DNA of 13,681 nt from JASGDB01 sp049841315 (GCA_049841315.1 JASGDB010000165.1:1-13681), one strand, 5' to 3'. Positions 5,335-11,872 are shown, counted from the stretch's first letter. The notes: a model not told the origin generated them from the sequence alone. Made by a program: numbers and translations.

Positions 5335-6789
5335 ATGAAAATCCTTGATCGGTATATCATCAAAACATTTTTCGGGCCTTTTCTGTTCATTTTCAGTGTC
5401 CTTTTTTTTATATTCATGGTGAATATCATCTGGATTCGTCTTGCGCAGTTCACAGGAAAAGGGCTGAGCTACTGGGAAATTTTGAAGCTCGTTTCCTATC
5501 TCGGCGTAAGTGTGGTAACGCTCGTTCTTCCGCTTACGATTCTCTTGTCTTCGATTATGACTTTCGGAGATTTCGGGGAACGGTACGAACTTGCCGCCAT
5601 GAAAGCTGCCGGAGTTTCTCTTACGAGGATTATGATGCCGATGTTCATGATTTCTCTTGTTTTTTCGGTGATTTTGTTTTTTTTCGCCAATAATATCGTC
5701 CCCGATTTTCAGAGGAAAGCCAAAAATATGCTGTTCAATATCGCCTCCACGAAACCGGCTTTGAACTTCACACCCGGACAGTTCATCTCTCAAATCCCCG
5801 GATATACGGTGAAATTCAATGAAATTTCGGGAGAAAACGGCGAAAATCTCAACGGGGTTTTCATTCATAAAATGGCTTATTCTTATGAAAACCAGCAGTC
5901 TATTGTCTCCAAAAAAGGAAAATTCGTGCAGGCAGCCAATCCAAATTTCTTGAAACTTATCCTTTTCAACGGTTATGTTTTTGAAGATAATGTCAACCAG
6001 AATGATTACAACAGCCGGATGAGGCAGCCGGATCAAGCTATTAAATTTGATACGCTCACGCTGCACTTCAACATTTCCGAAGTCATCAATAAAAGCATTG
6101 AAAGCGAAAACATTACGGACGATTACACGTTTCAGACTTACGGACAGCTGAACAAAACGATTACGAATTCCCGAAAAGCCAACAGCTCGTCTTTTGATGT
6201 GATTAAAAATGATTTGATAAGCCAGAACAACGGCTACGTGAATGTTCTTTTGAATCCGAAAGCTAAATTGACACCGCCAAAAAAAACAATAAAAATAGAG
6301 GAACTGAAAAAAGACAAAAAACTCGATGTTCTCTATTCTGCATACAATAAAATTGAAACACTCAAAACATCCAAAGAAAACAAAAATGATGAGATAAAAG
6401 GCATCACCAAATATTACGCTAAAATCGTAATGTATCAGCAGCGTATCATCGCATCATCCGTTTCCTGTATCGTTTTCTTTTTGATTGGTGCGAGTTTAGG
6501 CTCTATCATCAGAAAAGGAGGATTAGGGCTTCCGGTGGTGATTGCCATTGTAATTTTCATCATTTTTTATGTTATGAATCTCTCCATGGAAAACGTGGCA
6601 TGGAACGGGAAAATGAGTCCATATCTCGCTGCATGGATTCCCAATATTGTGATGTTCCCATTCGGAATATGGCTGTCTTATAAGGCTTTAACGGATTCTC
6701 AGGTATTCGACATCGAAAAGTACAAGGCGTTTTTCAAACCGATTATTGCACGTTTTGTGAAGCAGAAAGAACATTCGAGGTATCAGTAA
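5335..6789 (+). CDS. LptF/LptG-family lipopolysaccharide export permease
   Basis: The 484-residue inner-membrane protein belongs to the YjgP/YjgQ family. LptF and LptG form the membrane part of the LptB2FG ABC transporter that extracts LPS and passes it to the periplasmic bridge. It has an N-terminal set of transmembrane segments (about 14-36, 52-76, 101-123), with the coupling-helix-like segment GERYELAAMKAAGVSLTRI (81-99) that contacts LptB. A periplasmic domain spans about 125-365 and is longer and more charged than in E. coli. Three C-terminal segments follow (about 371-392, 399-417, 431-451). The ATG at 5335 gives the family N-terminus MKILDRYIIKTFF. The longer frame from 5212 would add 41 residues encoded in the promoter and repeat region. 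It cannot be assigned to LptF or LptG by eye. It is monocistronic and flanked by inverted repeats. Confidence 0.93.
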   Translation: MKILDRYIIKTFFGPFLFIFSVLFFIFMVNIIWIRLAQFTGKGLSYWEILKLVSYLGVSVVTLVLPLTILLSSIMTFGDFGERYELAAMKAAGVSLTRIMMPMFMISLVFSVILFFFANNIVPDFQRKAKNMLFNIASTKPALNFTPGQFISQIPGYTVKFNEISGENGENLNGVFIHKMAYSYENQQSIVSKKGKFVQAANPNFLKLILFNGYVFEDNVNQNDYNSRMRQPDQAIKFDTLTLHFNISEVINKSIESENITDDYTFQTYGQLNKTITNSRKANSSSFDVIKNDLISQNNGYVNVLLNPKAKLTPPKKTIKIEELKKDKKLDVLYSAYNKIETLKTSKENKNDEIKGITKYYAKIVMYQQRIIASSVSCIVFFLIGASLGSIIRKGGLGLPVVIAIVIFIIFYVMNLSMENVAWNGKMSPYLAAWIPNIVMFPFGIWLSYKALTDSQVFDIEKYKAFFKPIIARFVKQKEHSRYQ

Positions 6790-6790
6790 C

Positions 6791-6844
6791 AAGAGCCAAG
6801 TAAAAAGGAAATCGAAGATTCGACGAAGTCAAAAAGAGCCAAGT
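6791..6844. repeat. ACTTGGCTCTT motif, inverted downstream pair
   Basis: AAGAGCCAAGT occurs at 6791-6801 and 6834-6844, the reverse complement of the pair upstream of the LptF/G gene. The first copy extends to a 17-nt perfect inverted match with 5281-5297. The two copies are separated by an ATCGAAGATTCGACGAAGTC segment. Confidence 0.8.
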
Positions 6845-6854
6845 GGAAACCGTA

Positions 6855-6920
6855 ATTGCGAGCAAAGCAATCCCAACGAAGAACTACTCAATCAAGAGAT
6901 TGCTTCGCTTTGCTCGCAAT
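6855..6920. repeat. Inverted ATTGCGAGCAAAGC repeat
   Basis: ATTGCGAGCAAAGCAATC (6855-6872) faces its reverse complement at 6898-6920. The right arm carries 5 extra nt (GAAGC read on the minus strand) inside an otherwise exact match. The loop is 25 nt. The whole lies between the convergent LptF/G and polyprenyl synthetase genes, ending 3 nt before the latter's stop. Repeats of this ATTGCGAGCRAAGC type are scattered in many bacterial genomes, as I recall. It could serve as a bidirectional terminator. Confidence 0.8.
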
Positions 6921-6923
6921 GAC

Positions 6924-7901
6924 CTAAAACTTCCTTTCAATCACATAATCCAACATGAGATTCAAGGAGTTCTTTACTTCGGAATCAGGAAATTCGTTGA
7001 GGATGTCTTTGGCTTTTTGCTGAAAATCTTTCATTACTGCAACAGCATAATCCAAACCGCCGGATTTTTTCACAAATTCTATTAATTCCTTTACACGCTT
7101 AGGATTGTTGTTGTAGCGTTTTATGGTATTGAAATAATATTTCCGGTCGTTTTCGTTAGCGGTTTTCAAAGTGTGGATTAAAGGAAGCGTCATTTTCTGC
7201 TCCTTAATATCGATTCCTACGGGCTTTCCGATGACGTTTGAGCTCAGATAATCAAACAAATCGTCCTTAATCTGAAACGCCATTCCCGTATACGTTCCGA
7301 AATCCTGCATTTTTTTGGCAAGAACTGCATCCGCATCATTGGAAAGCACCCCTATTTCACAGCATGCAGCGATTAATGTAGCGGTTTTCTGGCGGATAAT
7401 TTCATAATAAATATCTTCGGTAATATCCAGATTTCTCGCTTTTTCGAGTTGTAGAAGCTCACCTTCGGACATTTCGCGAATGGTTCGGGAAATCACGGAA
7501 AGCAAATCGTAATCCTTGTTGTCTGTAGAAAGCAAAACGGATTTTGACAAAAGATAATCACCAACCAGAACGGCAATTTTATTTTTCCATAACGCATTAA
7601 TGGAGAAAAAATTACGGCGTTTGAAACTTTCATCCACCACGTCATCGTGAACCAAAGTCGCTGTATGAATAAGCTCAATCATCGAAGCGCCGCGATACGT
7701 TTTTTCATTCACGTTTCCTACAAGCTGCGCGCACAGAAATACGAACATCGGGCGCATCTGCTTCCCTTTTGTGGTAACGATGAAACGGGTAACTCTGTCC
7801 AAAAGCGCGACATTGCTCTGCATGGACTGATAAAACTTCTGCTCGAAAAGTTTCATTTCCTGTGCAATCGGCTTTTTGATTTCTTCTACGATATTTGGCA
7901 A
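6924..7901 (-). CDS. Polyprenyl diphosphate synthase, long-chain type
   Basis: The 325-residue trans-isoprenyl diphosphate synthase condenses isopentenyl diphosphate onto an allylic primer, here probably for the menaquinone side chain. The family motifs are GKQMRP (46-51), the first Asp-rich motif DDVVD (86-90) followed by ESFKRRN, GDYLL (114-118), EGELLQL (146-152), and the second Asp-rich motif DDLFD (213-217) with GKPVGIDIKEQKMTLPLI (225-242) behind it. The fifth residue before the first motif is Ala (A81) and the fourth is Thr, which suits a long product rather than C15. The exact length is not predictable. The start is a TTG, which places PNIVEEIKKPI where relatives begin. No ATG or GTG occurs upstream in frame before the promoter, and the first ATG would cut off 16 residues (M17). 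Confidence 0.92.
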   Translation of the reverse strand: MPNIVEEIKKPIAQEMKLFEQKFYQSMQSNVALLDRVTRFIVTTKGKQMRPMFVFLCAQLVGNVNEKTYRGASMIELIHTATLVHDDVVDESFKRRNFFSINALWKNKIAVLVGDYLLSKSVLLSTDNKDYDLLSVISRTIREMSEGELLQLEKARNLDITEDIYYEIIRQKTATLIAACCEIGVLSNDADAVLAKKMQDFGTYTGMAFQIKDDLFDYLSSNVIGKPVGIDIKEQKMTLPLIHTLKTANENDRKYYFNTIKRYNNNPKRVKELIEFVKKSGGLDYAVAVMKDFQQKAKDILNEFPDSEVKNSLNLMLDYVIERKF

Positions 7902-7926
7902 AACGGTGAATAAATAGGTTCGGCAA

Positions 7927-7934
7927 CAAATATA
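7927..7934 (-). promoter_or_regulatory. -7 element of the polyprenyl synthetase gene
   Basis: TATATTTG on the minus strand, a perfect TAnnTTTG, 25 nt before the TTG start. No clear TTG lies at the upstream spacing. Confidence 0.5.
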
Positions 7935-7993
7935 ATTATTAATAATAAAACTGACGATAAAAGACGGAGATTTTTCCCTATTACCGGAGAATA

Positions 7994-8021
7994 AAAAATC
8001 CCGAAATGATTCGGGATTTTT
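7994..8021 (-). terminator. Terminator of the outer-membrane protein gene
   Basis: AAAAATCCCGAA (7994-8005) pairs perfectly with TTCGGGATTTTT (8010-8021) around ATGA. On the minus strand the stem ends in a T run, about 20 nt after the stop of the gene at 8043. It is A/T-flanked on both sides, so it could work in both directions. Confidence 0.85.
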
Positions 8022-8042
8022 ACTTTTATAACCGGATTTTGA

Positions 8043-8549
8043 TTATTTAGTCAAATCAAAAGATGCTCCGACTACGAATGCGAACTGGTTGTTCAGCAAC
8101 TTGTAAGCTGAGGCTTCCGTATTGTATTTTGCAATCGGAAACTGAGCTTCCGCAAATACTCCGAATCCTTTATCAAAAAACACTCTCGCGCCCACGTGTC
8201 CACCAAAATTTTTCAAACCAAGGTTCAATCCTGGATAGAGGTCAACATTAGAAGGAAGGCCGATAACCTCACCAAGATGTGCACTTACACGTGCCTTCAC
8301 ATCGAATCTGTGTGTTCCGGATGGTTTTTCGCCATCGTATTCTTTCACTCCAAGAAGGTATCCTGCCTGTACACCGGCTGAAAAACTTTCTCCCAAACCG
8401 TAGTCCAAAGAAGTCTGGATTCCTGTTCCTCCTTTCTGAAAATTCGCTCCAACGTTCAGTCTCAAATCTCCCTGACCTTTAAAAGCGTCTGTCTGTGCAC
8501 TTGCAAGACCAAAAACCGCTACTGAAAAAGCAATTAATAATTTTTTCAT
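8043..8549 (-). CDS. Small outer-membrane beta-barrel protein
   Basis: The 168-residue protein has a clear signal peptide (MKKLLIAFSVAVFGLASA, cleavage after residue 18, before QTDAFKG). The mature part alternates polar and hydrophobic or aromatic residues, with Gly-rich turns (GDLRLNVGANFQKGG, SAGVQAGYLLGV, GGHVGARVFFDKGFGVFAEAQF), as in small outer-membrane barrels of about eight strands. It resembles the short Flavobacteriia proteins annotated DUF6646, though I rely on memory for that. The last strand FAFVVGASFDL has alternating hydrophobics, with a final Thr-Lys rather than the usual terminal aromatic. No enzyme motif is seen and the function is unknown. The gene is flanked by its own promoter element and terminator, so it is monocistronic. 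Confidence 0.85.
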   Translation of the reverse strand: MKKLLIAFSVAVFGLASAQTDAFKGQGDLRLNVGANFQKGGTGIQTSLDYGLGESFSAGVQAGYLLGVKEYDGEKPSGTHRFDVKARVSAHLGEVIGLPSNVDLYPGLNLGLKNFGGHVGARVFFDKGFGVFAEAQFPIAKYNTEASAYKLLNNQFAFVVGASFDLTK

Positions 8550-8571
8550 AATTGTTTAAATTTTAAGGTTG

Positions 8572-8579
8572 CAAATATA
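8572..8579 (-). promoter_or_regulatory. -7 element of the outer-membrane protein gene
   Basis: TATATTTG on the minus strand, a perfect TAnnTTTG, 22 nt before the ATG at 8549. It directly follows the tRNA terminator region. Confidence 0.5.
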
Positions 8580-8601
8580 AGCATTTTTGAGAAAAACCTG
8601 T

Positions 8602-8640
8602 GAAAAAAAATCAAAGGCACTTCTTGCAGAAGCACCTTTG
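8602..8640 (-). terminator. Terminator of the tRNA cluster
   Basis: CAAAGG and CCTTTG (8612-8617 with 8635-8640), two mismatches, then CTTCT with AGAAG around a TGC loop. On the minus strand it is followed by an A and eight Ts. It lies 46 nt past the last tRNA. A second 7-bp hairpin (TAATATG 8661-8667 with CATATTA 8677-8683) sits between it and the tRNA. Confidence 0.85.
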
Positions 8641-8686
8641 AACACCAAATCACAAAATATTAATATGAAAAAATTACATATTATTG

Positions 8687-8759
8687 TGACCTGGCTGGGA
8701 TTCGAACCCAGGACCCATACATTAAAAGTGTATTGCTCTACCAGCTGAGCTACCAGGTC
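8687..8759 (-). tRNA. tRNA-Lys (TTT), downstream copy
   Basis: A 73-nt cloverleaf read on the minus strand: acceptor GACCTGG/CCAGGTC, D arm AGCTCAGCTGGTAGAGC, anticodon loop CTTTTAA (anticodon TTT), T arm CTGGG-TTCGAAT-CCCAG, discriminator A. CCA is not encoded. Its sequence is identical to the copy at 8949-9021. Confidence 0.96.
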
Positions 8760-8763
8760 GGCC

Positions 8764-8807
8764 GGTGATAAAGGAGTGAAGATGGTTACATCTTCTCGCC
8801 CATCACC
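8764..8807. other. Structured spacer hairpin between tRNA genes
   Basis: GGTGAT (8764-8769) pairs with ATCACC (8802-8807). Inside, GAAGATG (8778-8784) pairs perfectly with CATCTTC (8789-8795) around GTTA. The segments between are only partly complementary, giving a long interrupted stem-loop between tRNA-Leu and the second tRNA-Lys. It is probably a processing signal, but a small stable RNA or decayed gene is possible. Confidence 0.5.
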
Positions 8808-8830
8808 TGTCGTTTTTCATCGTTGTGTTG

Positions 8831-8913
8831 TGCCTGCGACTGGACTCGAACCAGCACATCCATAGGAAACCACCCCCTCAAGATGGCGTGTCTACCAATT
8901 TCACCACACAGGC
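8831..8913 (-). tRNA. tRNA-Leu (GAG)
   Basis: An 83-nt class II tRNA on the minus strand: acceptor GCCTGTG/CGCAGGC (one G-U pair), D arm with AATTGGTAGACAC, anticodon stem CCATC/GGTGG around TTGAGGG (anticodon GAG), a long variable arm and T arm CTGG-TTCGAGT-CCAG. The discriminator is A, and CCA is not encoded. Confidence 0.94.
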
Positions 8914-8943
8914 AAAAAAAAACCGTAAAGATTTACGGATTTT
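8914..8943 (-). terminator. Terminator-like hairpin abutting tRNA-Leu
   Basis: CCGTAA (8923-8928) pairs with TTACGG (8933-8938) around AGAT, flanked by A and T runs. On the minus strand the stem is followed by a T run of about eight that touches the 5' end of tRNA-Leu. It sits between the first tRNA-Lys and tRNA-Leu, so it may end part of the transcription or mark a processing site. Confidence 0.6.
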
Positions 8944-8948
8944 TGTTG

Positions 8949-9021
8949 TGACCTGGCTGGGATTCGAACCCAGGACCCATACATTAAAAGTGTATTGCTC
9001 TACCAGCTGAGCTACCAGGTC
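8949..9021 (-). tRNA. tRNA-Lys (TTT), promoter-proximal copy
   Basis: A 73-nt gene identical to 8687-8759: anticodon loop CTTTTAA (TTT), discriminator A, no encoded CCA. It is the first gene of the minus-strand cluster, and its leader carries an 8-bp hairpin (AAAACAAA 9025-9032 with TTTGTTTT 9038-9045). Confidence 0.96.
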
Positions 9022-9054
9022 TCCAAAACAAATCTGCTTTGTTTTAAAGTGGTG

Positions 9055-9083
9055 CAAAGATAAGTCTTTTTTTAAAATCTCAA
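9055..9083 (-). promoter_or_regulatory. Promoter of the tRNA cluster
   Basis: On the minus strand, TTG (9083-9081, within TTTTG), 18 nt, then the perfect -7 box TATCTTTG (9062-9055). Transcription would start near 9048, giving about 27 nt before the first tRNA-Lys. Confidence 0.75.
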
Positions 9084-9115
9084 AATTTTTTTAGACATTT
9101 GTTCAAAATAAAAAT

Positions 9116-9655
9116 ATGTTGATTTCCCTCATCGGATACATGGGCTGCGGTAAAACTCACATTTCCAAATTATTAAGCAAAAGGCTGAATTTTAAGGGAA
9201 TTGACCTTGATATGGTGATTTCCGAAAATGACGGACTTTCCGTATCCGAAATTTTCCAGACAAAGGGAGAATTATACTTCAGAAAAAGGGAAAGAGCACT
9301 TCTGGAAACGCTTTTGAAATCAGAAAAGGAAACGATTCTTAGTCTCGGCGGCGGAACTCCGGTTTATTATAACAATATTGAAATTATCAACGAATTTTCC
9401 GTGAGCATTTATCTTCGGACAAACATACCGACATTAACGGAAAGACTTTTGAGGCAGAAATCCAAAAGACCGCTGATTGCCAAACTGAATGATGAAGACA
9501 TTCCTGAATATATCGCCAAACATCTTTTCGAGCGCAATCCATATTATAATCAGGCTTACATCACCGTAGATACGGACAATAAAAAAGATACTGAAATCGT
9601 GGAAGAAATCGTGGAAAAACTTACTGCTCTTCATCATCTTCCTTCAACCCTCTGA
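9116..9655 (+). CDS. aroK: Shikimate kinase AroK
   Basis: The 179-residue cytosolic kinase phosphorylates shikimate at O3 with ATP, in the route to chorismate. Family features are all present: Walker A GYMGCGKT (7-14), the shikimate- and Mg-binding DLD (D30, D32), GELYFRKRE with R56 at 51-59, the LGGGTP loop (77-82), the lid QKSKRPL with R118 (114-120), and the adenine-side ERNPYY (139-144). Length is normal. The ATG at 9116 begins six residues before the Walker A loop, as usual. The last 35 bp overlap the 3' end of the Hsp15-like gene on the other strand, so the two mRNAs have complementary ends. I see no convincing promoter in the A/T-rich region before it. Confidence 0.95.
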   Translation: MLISLIGYMGCGKTHISKLLSKRLNFKGIDLDMVISENDGLSVSEIFQTKGELYFRKRERALLETLLKSEKETILSLGGGTPVYYNNIEIINEFSVSIYLRTNIPTLTERLLRQKSKRPLIAKLNDEDIPEYIAKHLFERNPYYNQAYITVDTDNKKDTEIVEEIVEKLTALHHLPSTL

Positions 9656-10067
9656 AAAAAGAGTTCCAGTCTTCCTCGTCCATCGCTTCATCCTCCTGCG
9701 GGGAATCGGAAACGAATTCATCCATATCCCTGCGGTCTTTTTTGGTCGGTCTTCCCTCTCCTTTGATTCGGTAATAATCCTGCGTGGATTTTCGGAGTTT
9801 CAGTATTTCGTATTGATGCGGGTCTGTAATGTCTTTTACATAATCTGCCACGAGCTTTGCTCCTACCCTGCTTTTGGGAACATCCAGCACTTTTATTTTG
9901 TAGTCAATCTGGTTTTTTCTGATTCGGATTTCATCTCCCTGTTTTACCTCTTTTGAGGACTTTACGGGGCTTTCTCCGATATACACTCTGTTCTTTTTGA
10001 TTTCGTCTGCGGCGATGCTTCTCGTTTTATAAAAACGAACACTCCATAAAAATTTATCAATTCTCAT
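9621..10067 (-). CDS. Hsp15-like RNA-binding S4 domain protein
   Basis: The 148-residue protein opens with a canonical S4 RNA-binding domain (RIDKFLWSVRFYKTRSIAAD, about residues 2-21, through residue 60), as in heat-shock protein Hsp15 (HslR). In E. coli, Hsp15 binds 50S subunits carrying stranded nascent chains and helps recycle them. A middle region (61-103) is followed by the basic family segment GEGRPTKKDRRD (103-114). The last 34 residues are strongly acidic (EDEAMDEEDW, LKEDDEEQ), a longer acidic tail than in E. coli Hsp15 as I recall it. Function in this organism is inferred from the family. The 3' end overlaps aroK by 35 bp. I found no strong promoter for it in the short divergent region before 10114. 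Confidence 0.9.
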   Translation of the reverse strand: MRIDKFLWSVRFYKTRSIAADEIKKNRVYIGESPVKSSKEVKQGDEIRIRKNQIDYKIKVLDVPKSRVGAKLVADYVKDITDPHQYEILKLRKSTQDYYRIKGEGRPTKKDRRDMDEFVSDSPQEDEAMDEEDWNSFFRGLKEDDEEQ

Positions 10068-10077
10068 ATTTTATTTT

Positions 10078-10085
10078 TACATTTG
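10078..10085 (+). promoter_or_regulatory. -7 element of the FKBP-like lipoprotein gene
   Basis: TACATTTG, a perfect TAnnTTTG match, 28 nt before the ATG at 10114. No TTG is seen at the upstream spacing. Confidence 0.5.
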
Positions 10086-10113
10086 CCGATAAGTTTAGCA
10101 ATTTAACGATAAA

Positions 10114-10836
10114 ATGAAAATAAAAAAAATATTTCTGTGTCTGGCTCTCGGTGCTTTGTTTTTTAATTCTTGTAACAGTGATGACGATGATGAAACGGTT
10201 CAAGTAGACATTGAAACACAAAACTCTTACGATGATCTGGCAGCAGAAAAATACTTAGAGGAGCATTATTTTGATGCAAGAGGAAATGTGGTTGCTTTTG
10301 ATGAGGATGATACATCCGATGACAACAATACGAAACTTGCCGATTTGGCTGTAACGCTCCCTTCCGGAGTGATTTATGTTGTGCGGCCGGCAGCGCAGCC
10401 TGAACCGGGAACGGTAATCGGAGATACGGATATCATTACTTTAATGCTGAGTTCCACTACTTATGTGGCGACGAAAACTGATGATGTTGTATCGTTCTCT
10501 TCAGCCTCTACTTTTATGAATACCATTACGGGAACCGGTGTTCCGGTAGTTGATCCCGCTTTTTACTACGTAAAACAATCCGTTTTGGATGATGCCACTA
10601 CTGATGCAGCAAAATTAAGAAGCTATTACGAAATCGAAGGCCTTAGAGAAGGGCTTCAGTATTTCAAGGCTTATGATATTTCCGATGAAGCGGATTATAA
10701 TCTTCAAGGAGTAATTATCGTTCCTTCCCGTGCGGCTTTTGCGAGAGATTCGCATTATAATTATACGGGGCTTAGTTATACTGACAGAAGTTTTGTTTTC
10801 AACTTCCAGGTGTACAAAACTGCTCCAAGAAGCTGA
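10114..10836 (+). CDS. FKBP-like lipoprotein, putatively surface-exposed
   Basis: The 240-residue protein has a lipoprotein signal peptide with lipobox FNSC (Cys 20). The Cys is followed by NSDDDDE, an acidic run like the lipoprotein export signals described in Capnocytophaga and Flavobacterium, so the protein may sit on the cell surface. The C-terminal third resembles a diverged FKBP peptidyl-prolyl isomerase: LREGLQYFKAYD (177-188) matches the xWEEGLxxM strand, VIIVPSRAAFARD (200-212) matches the xxIPSxLAYG segment, and FVFNFQVYK (227-235) the last strand. The usual Gly of the AYG motif is replaced (AFA) and several FKBP aromatic residues are not obvious, so activity is doubtful. Gliding-motility lipoprotein GldI is an FKBP-type relative, but I do not claim identity. 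The acyltransferase gene follows after 10 nt. Confidence 0.8.
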   Translation: MKIKKIFLCLALGALFFNSCNSDDDDETVQVDIETQNSYDDLAAEKYLEEHYFDARGNVVAFDEDDTSDDNNTKLADLAVTLPSGVIYVVRPAAQPEPGTVIGDTDIITLMLSSTTYVATKTDDVVSFSSASTFMNTITGTGVPVVDPAFYYVKQSVLDDATTDAAKLRSYYEIEGLREGLQYFKAYDISDEADYNLQGVIIVPSRAAFARDSHYNYTGLSYTDRSFVFNFQVYKTAPRS

Positions 10837-10846
10837 TTGATATTTC

Positions 10847-11872
10847 ATGACAAGGAAAATGCTGAATCAGAATATCATGAAGCATCATAATAATTTTGAT
10901 TTTCTGAGGTTTCTGTTTTCTTTCCTTGTGGTGGTAGGACATTCCATGATTCTGGGCAATAAGGAGGAATACCGTATAGAATTTCTTGCCGCAATGCCGA
11001 ATTATAGTGTGTTTGCTTTTTTTGTCATCAGCGGATTCCTTATTTATGCGAGTTTCGACAAGCTGCTGAATCTGAAAAAATATTTTATCAACAGGGCAAA
11101 GAGAATTCTTCCGGCTTATTTTGCTGTCGTGATATTCTTTGCTTTTTTTCTGTTTTTCCTTTCGGATGCCGATGTTTCCGAATATTTTTCAGCTTCATGG
11201 CTGAAATATCTGGCAGTGAATCTGGTTTTTTTGAATTTTTTTCAGCCTTGTATTGATTACATATTTACAGAAAACTACATGTGCGCCGTAAACGGTGCTT
11301 TATGGACGATAAAGGTGGAAGTGATGTTCTATCTTATGATTCCTGTTTTGTATTACTGTATCAAACGTTTCAGCCTAAAAGCCAAAAACATCATCCTCAT
11401 AGTGCTGTATCTGCTTTCTGTTCTCTATTTTAATATCATGTTTTCAATGGGAAAAGAAGTTCTGGCAAAGCAGCTACCGGGTTGTCTCACCTATTTTACT
11501 TCGGGGATTCTGCTTTATCTGAATCTGGATTTTTTCAGAAAACATGTCTGGAAATTTGTGATTCCTGCGCTGTTTATCATTATTCTGGAAAAAGTGGTTC
11601 TTCATGTAACTTTTTTGTTTCCTTTTGCTTTAGGCACAGTTATCATCGCTTTTGCATTTTCAAAAGTGCCGTTAAGAAATTTTGCCAAATACGGAGACTG
11701 GTCTTACGGAATATATCTTGTTCATTTCCCTGTTATTCAGATTTTTATTCAGCAAGGATGGTATCACCAATACGGAATTACAGGCATGCTGAGCAGCTAT
11801 ATTATTGTGATTCTGGCGGGTATCTTCATCTGGAATATGATAGAAAAGCCTTTCATCCGGAAAAAAAATTAA
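10847..11872 (+). CDS. Acyltransferase family 3 membrane protein
   Basis: The 341-residue protein belongs to the OafA/YrhL acyltransferase-3 family, integral membrane enzymes that add acetyl or similar groups to sugars such as LPS O-antigen, exopolysaccharide or antibiotics. Signatures are FDFLRFLFSFLVVVGHS (17-33) with the proposed catalytic H32, FFVISGFLIYASF (58-70), ALWTIKVEVMFYL (151-163) with W153 and E158, GDWSYGIYLVHFPV (283-296) and EKPF (333-336). About ten hydrophobic segments span the length. Three in-frame ATGs (residues 1, 5, 11) lie near the start, and conservation begins after residue 14, so the start may be 10847, 10859 or 10877. It begins 10 nt after the FKBP-like lipoprotein and is probably co-transcribed. 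Substrate unknown; envelope polysaccharide is the usual target in this group. Confidence 0.92.
   Translation: MTRKMLNQNIMKHHNNFDFLRFLFSFLVVVGHSMILGNKEEYRIEFLAAMPNYSVFAFFVISGFLIYASFDKLLNLKKYFINRAKRILPAYFAVVIFFAFFLFFLSDADVSEYFSASWLKYLAVNLVFLNFFQPCIDYIFTENYMCAVNGALWTIKVEVMFYLMIPVLYYCIKRFSLKAKNIILIVLYLLSVLYFNIMFSMGKEVLAKQLPGCLTYFTSGILLYLNLDFFRKHVWKFVIPALFIIILEKVVLHVTFLFPFALGTVIIAFAFSKVPLRNFAKYGDWSYGIYLVHFPVIQIFIQQGWYHQYGITGMLSSYIIVILAGIFIWNMIEKPFIRKKN

Noticed and set aside
5308..6066. Long minus-strand ORF within the LptF/G gene
   Set aside because: It is rich in His, Arg and Lys and antisense to a recognised membrane protein; a shadow frame.
8687..9021. Duplicated tRNA-Lys as attachment sites of a mobile element
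   Set aside because: The two copies lie only 262 nt apart in the same orientation with a tRNA-Leu between them and no integrase; an ordinary tRNA cluster explains them.
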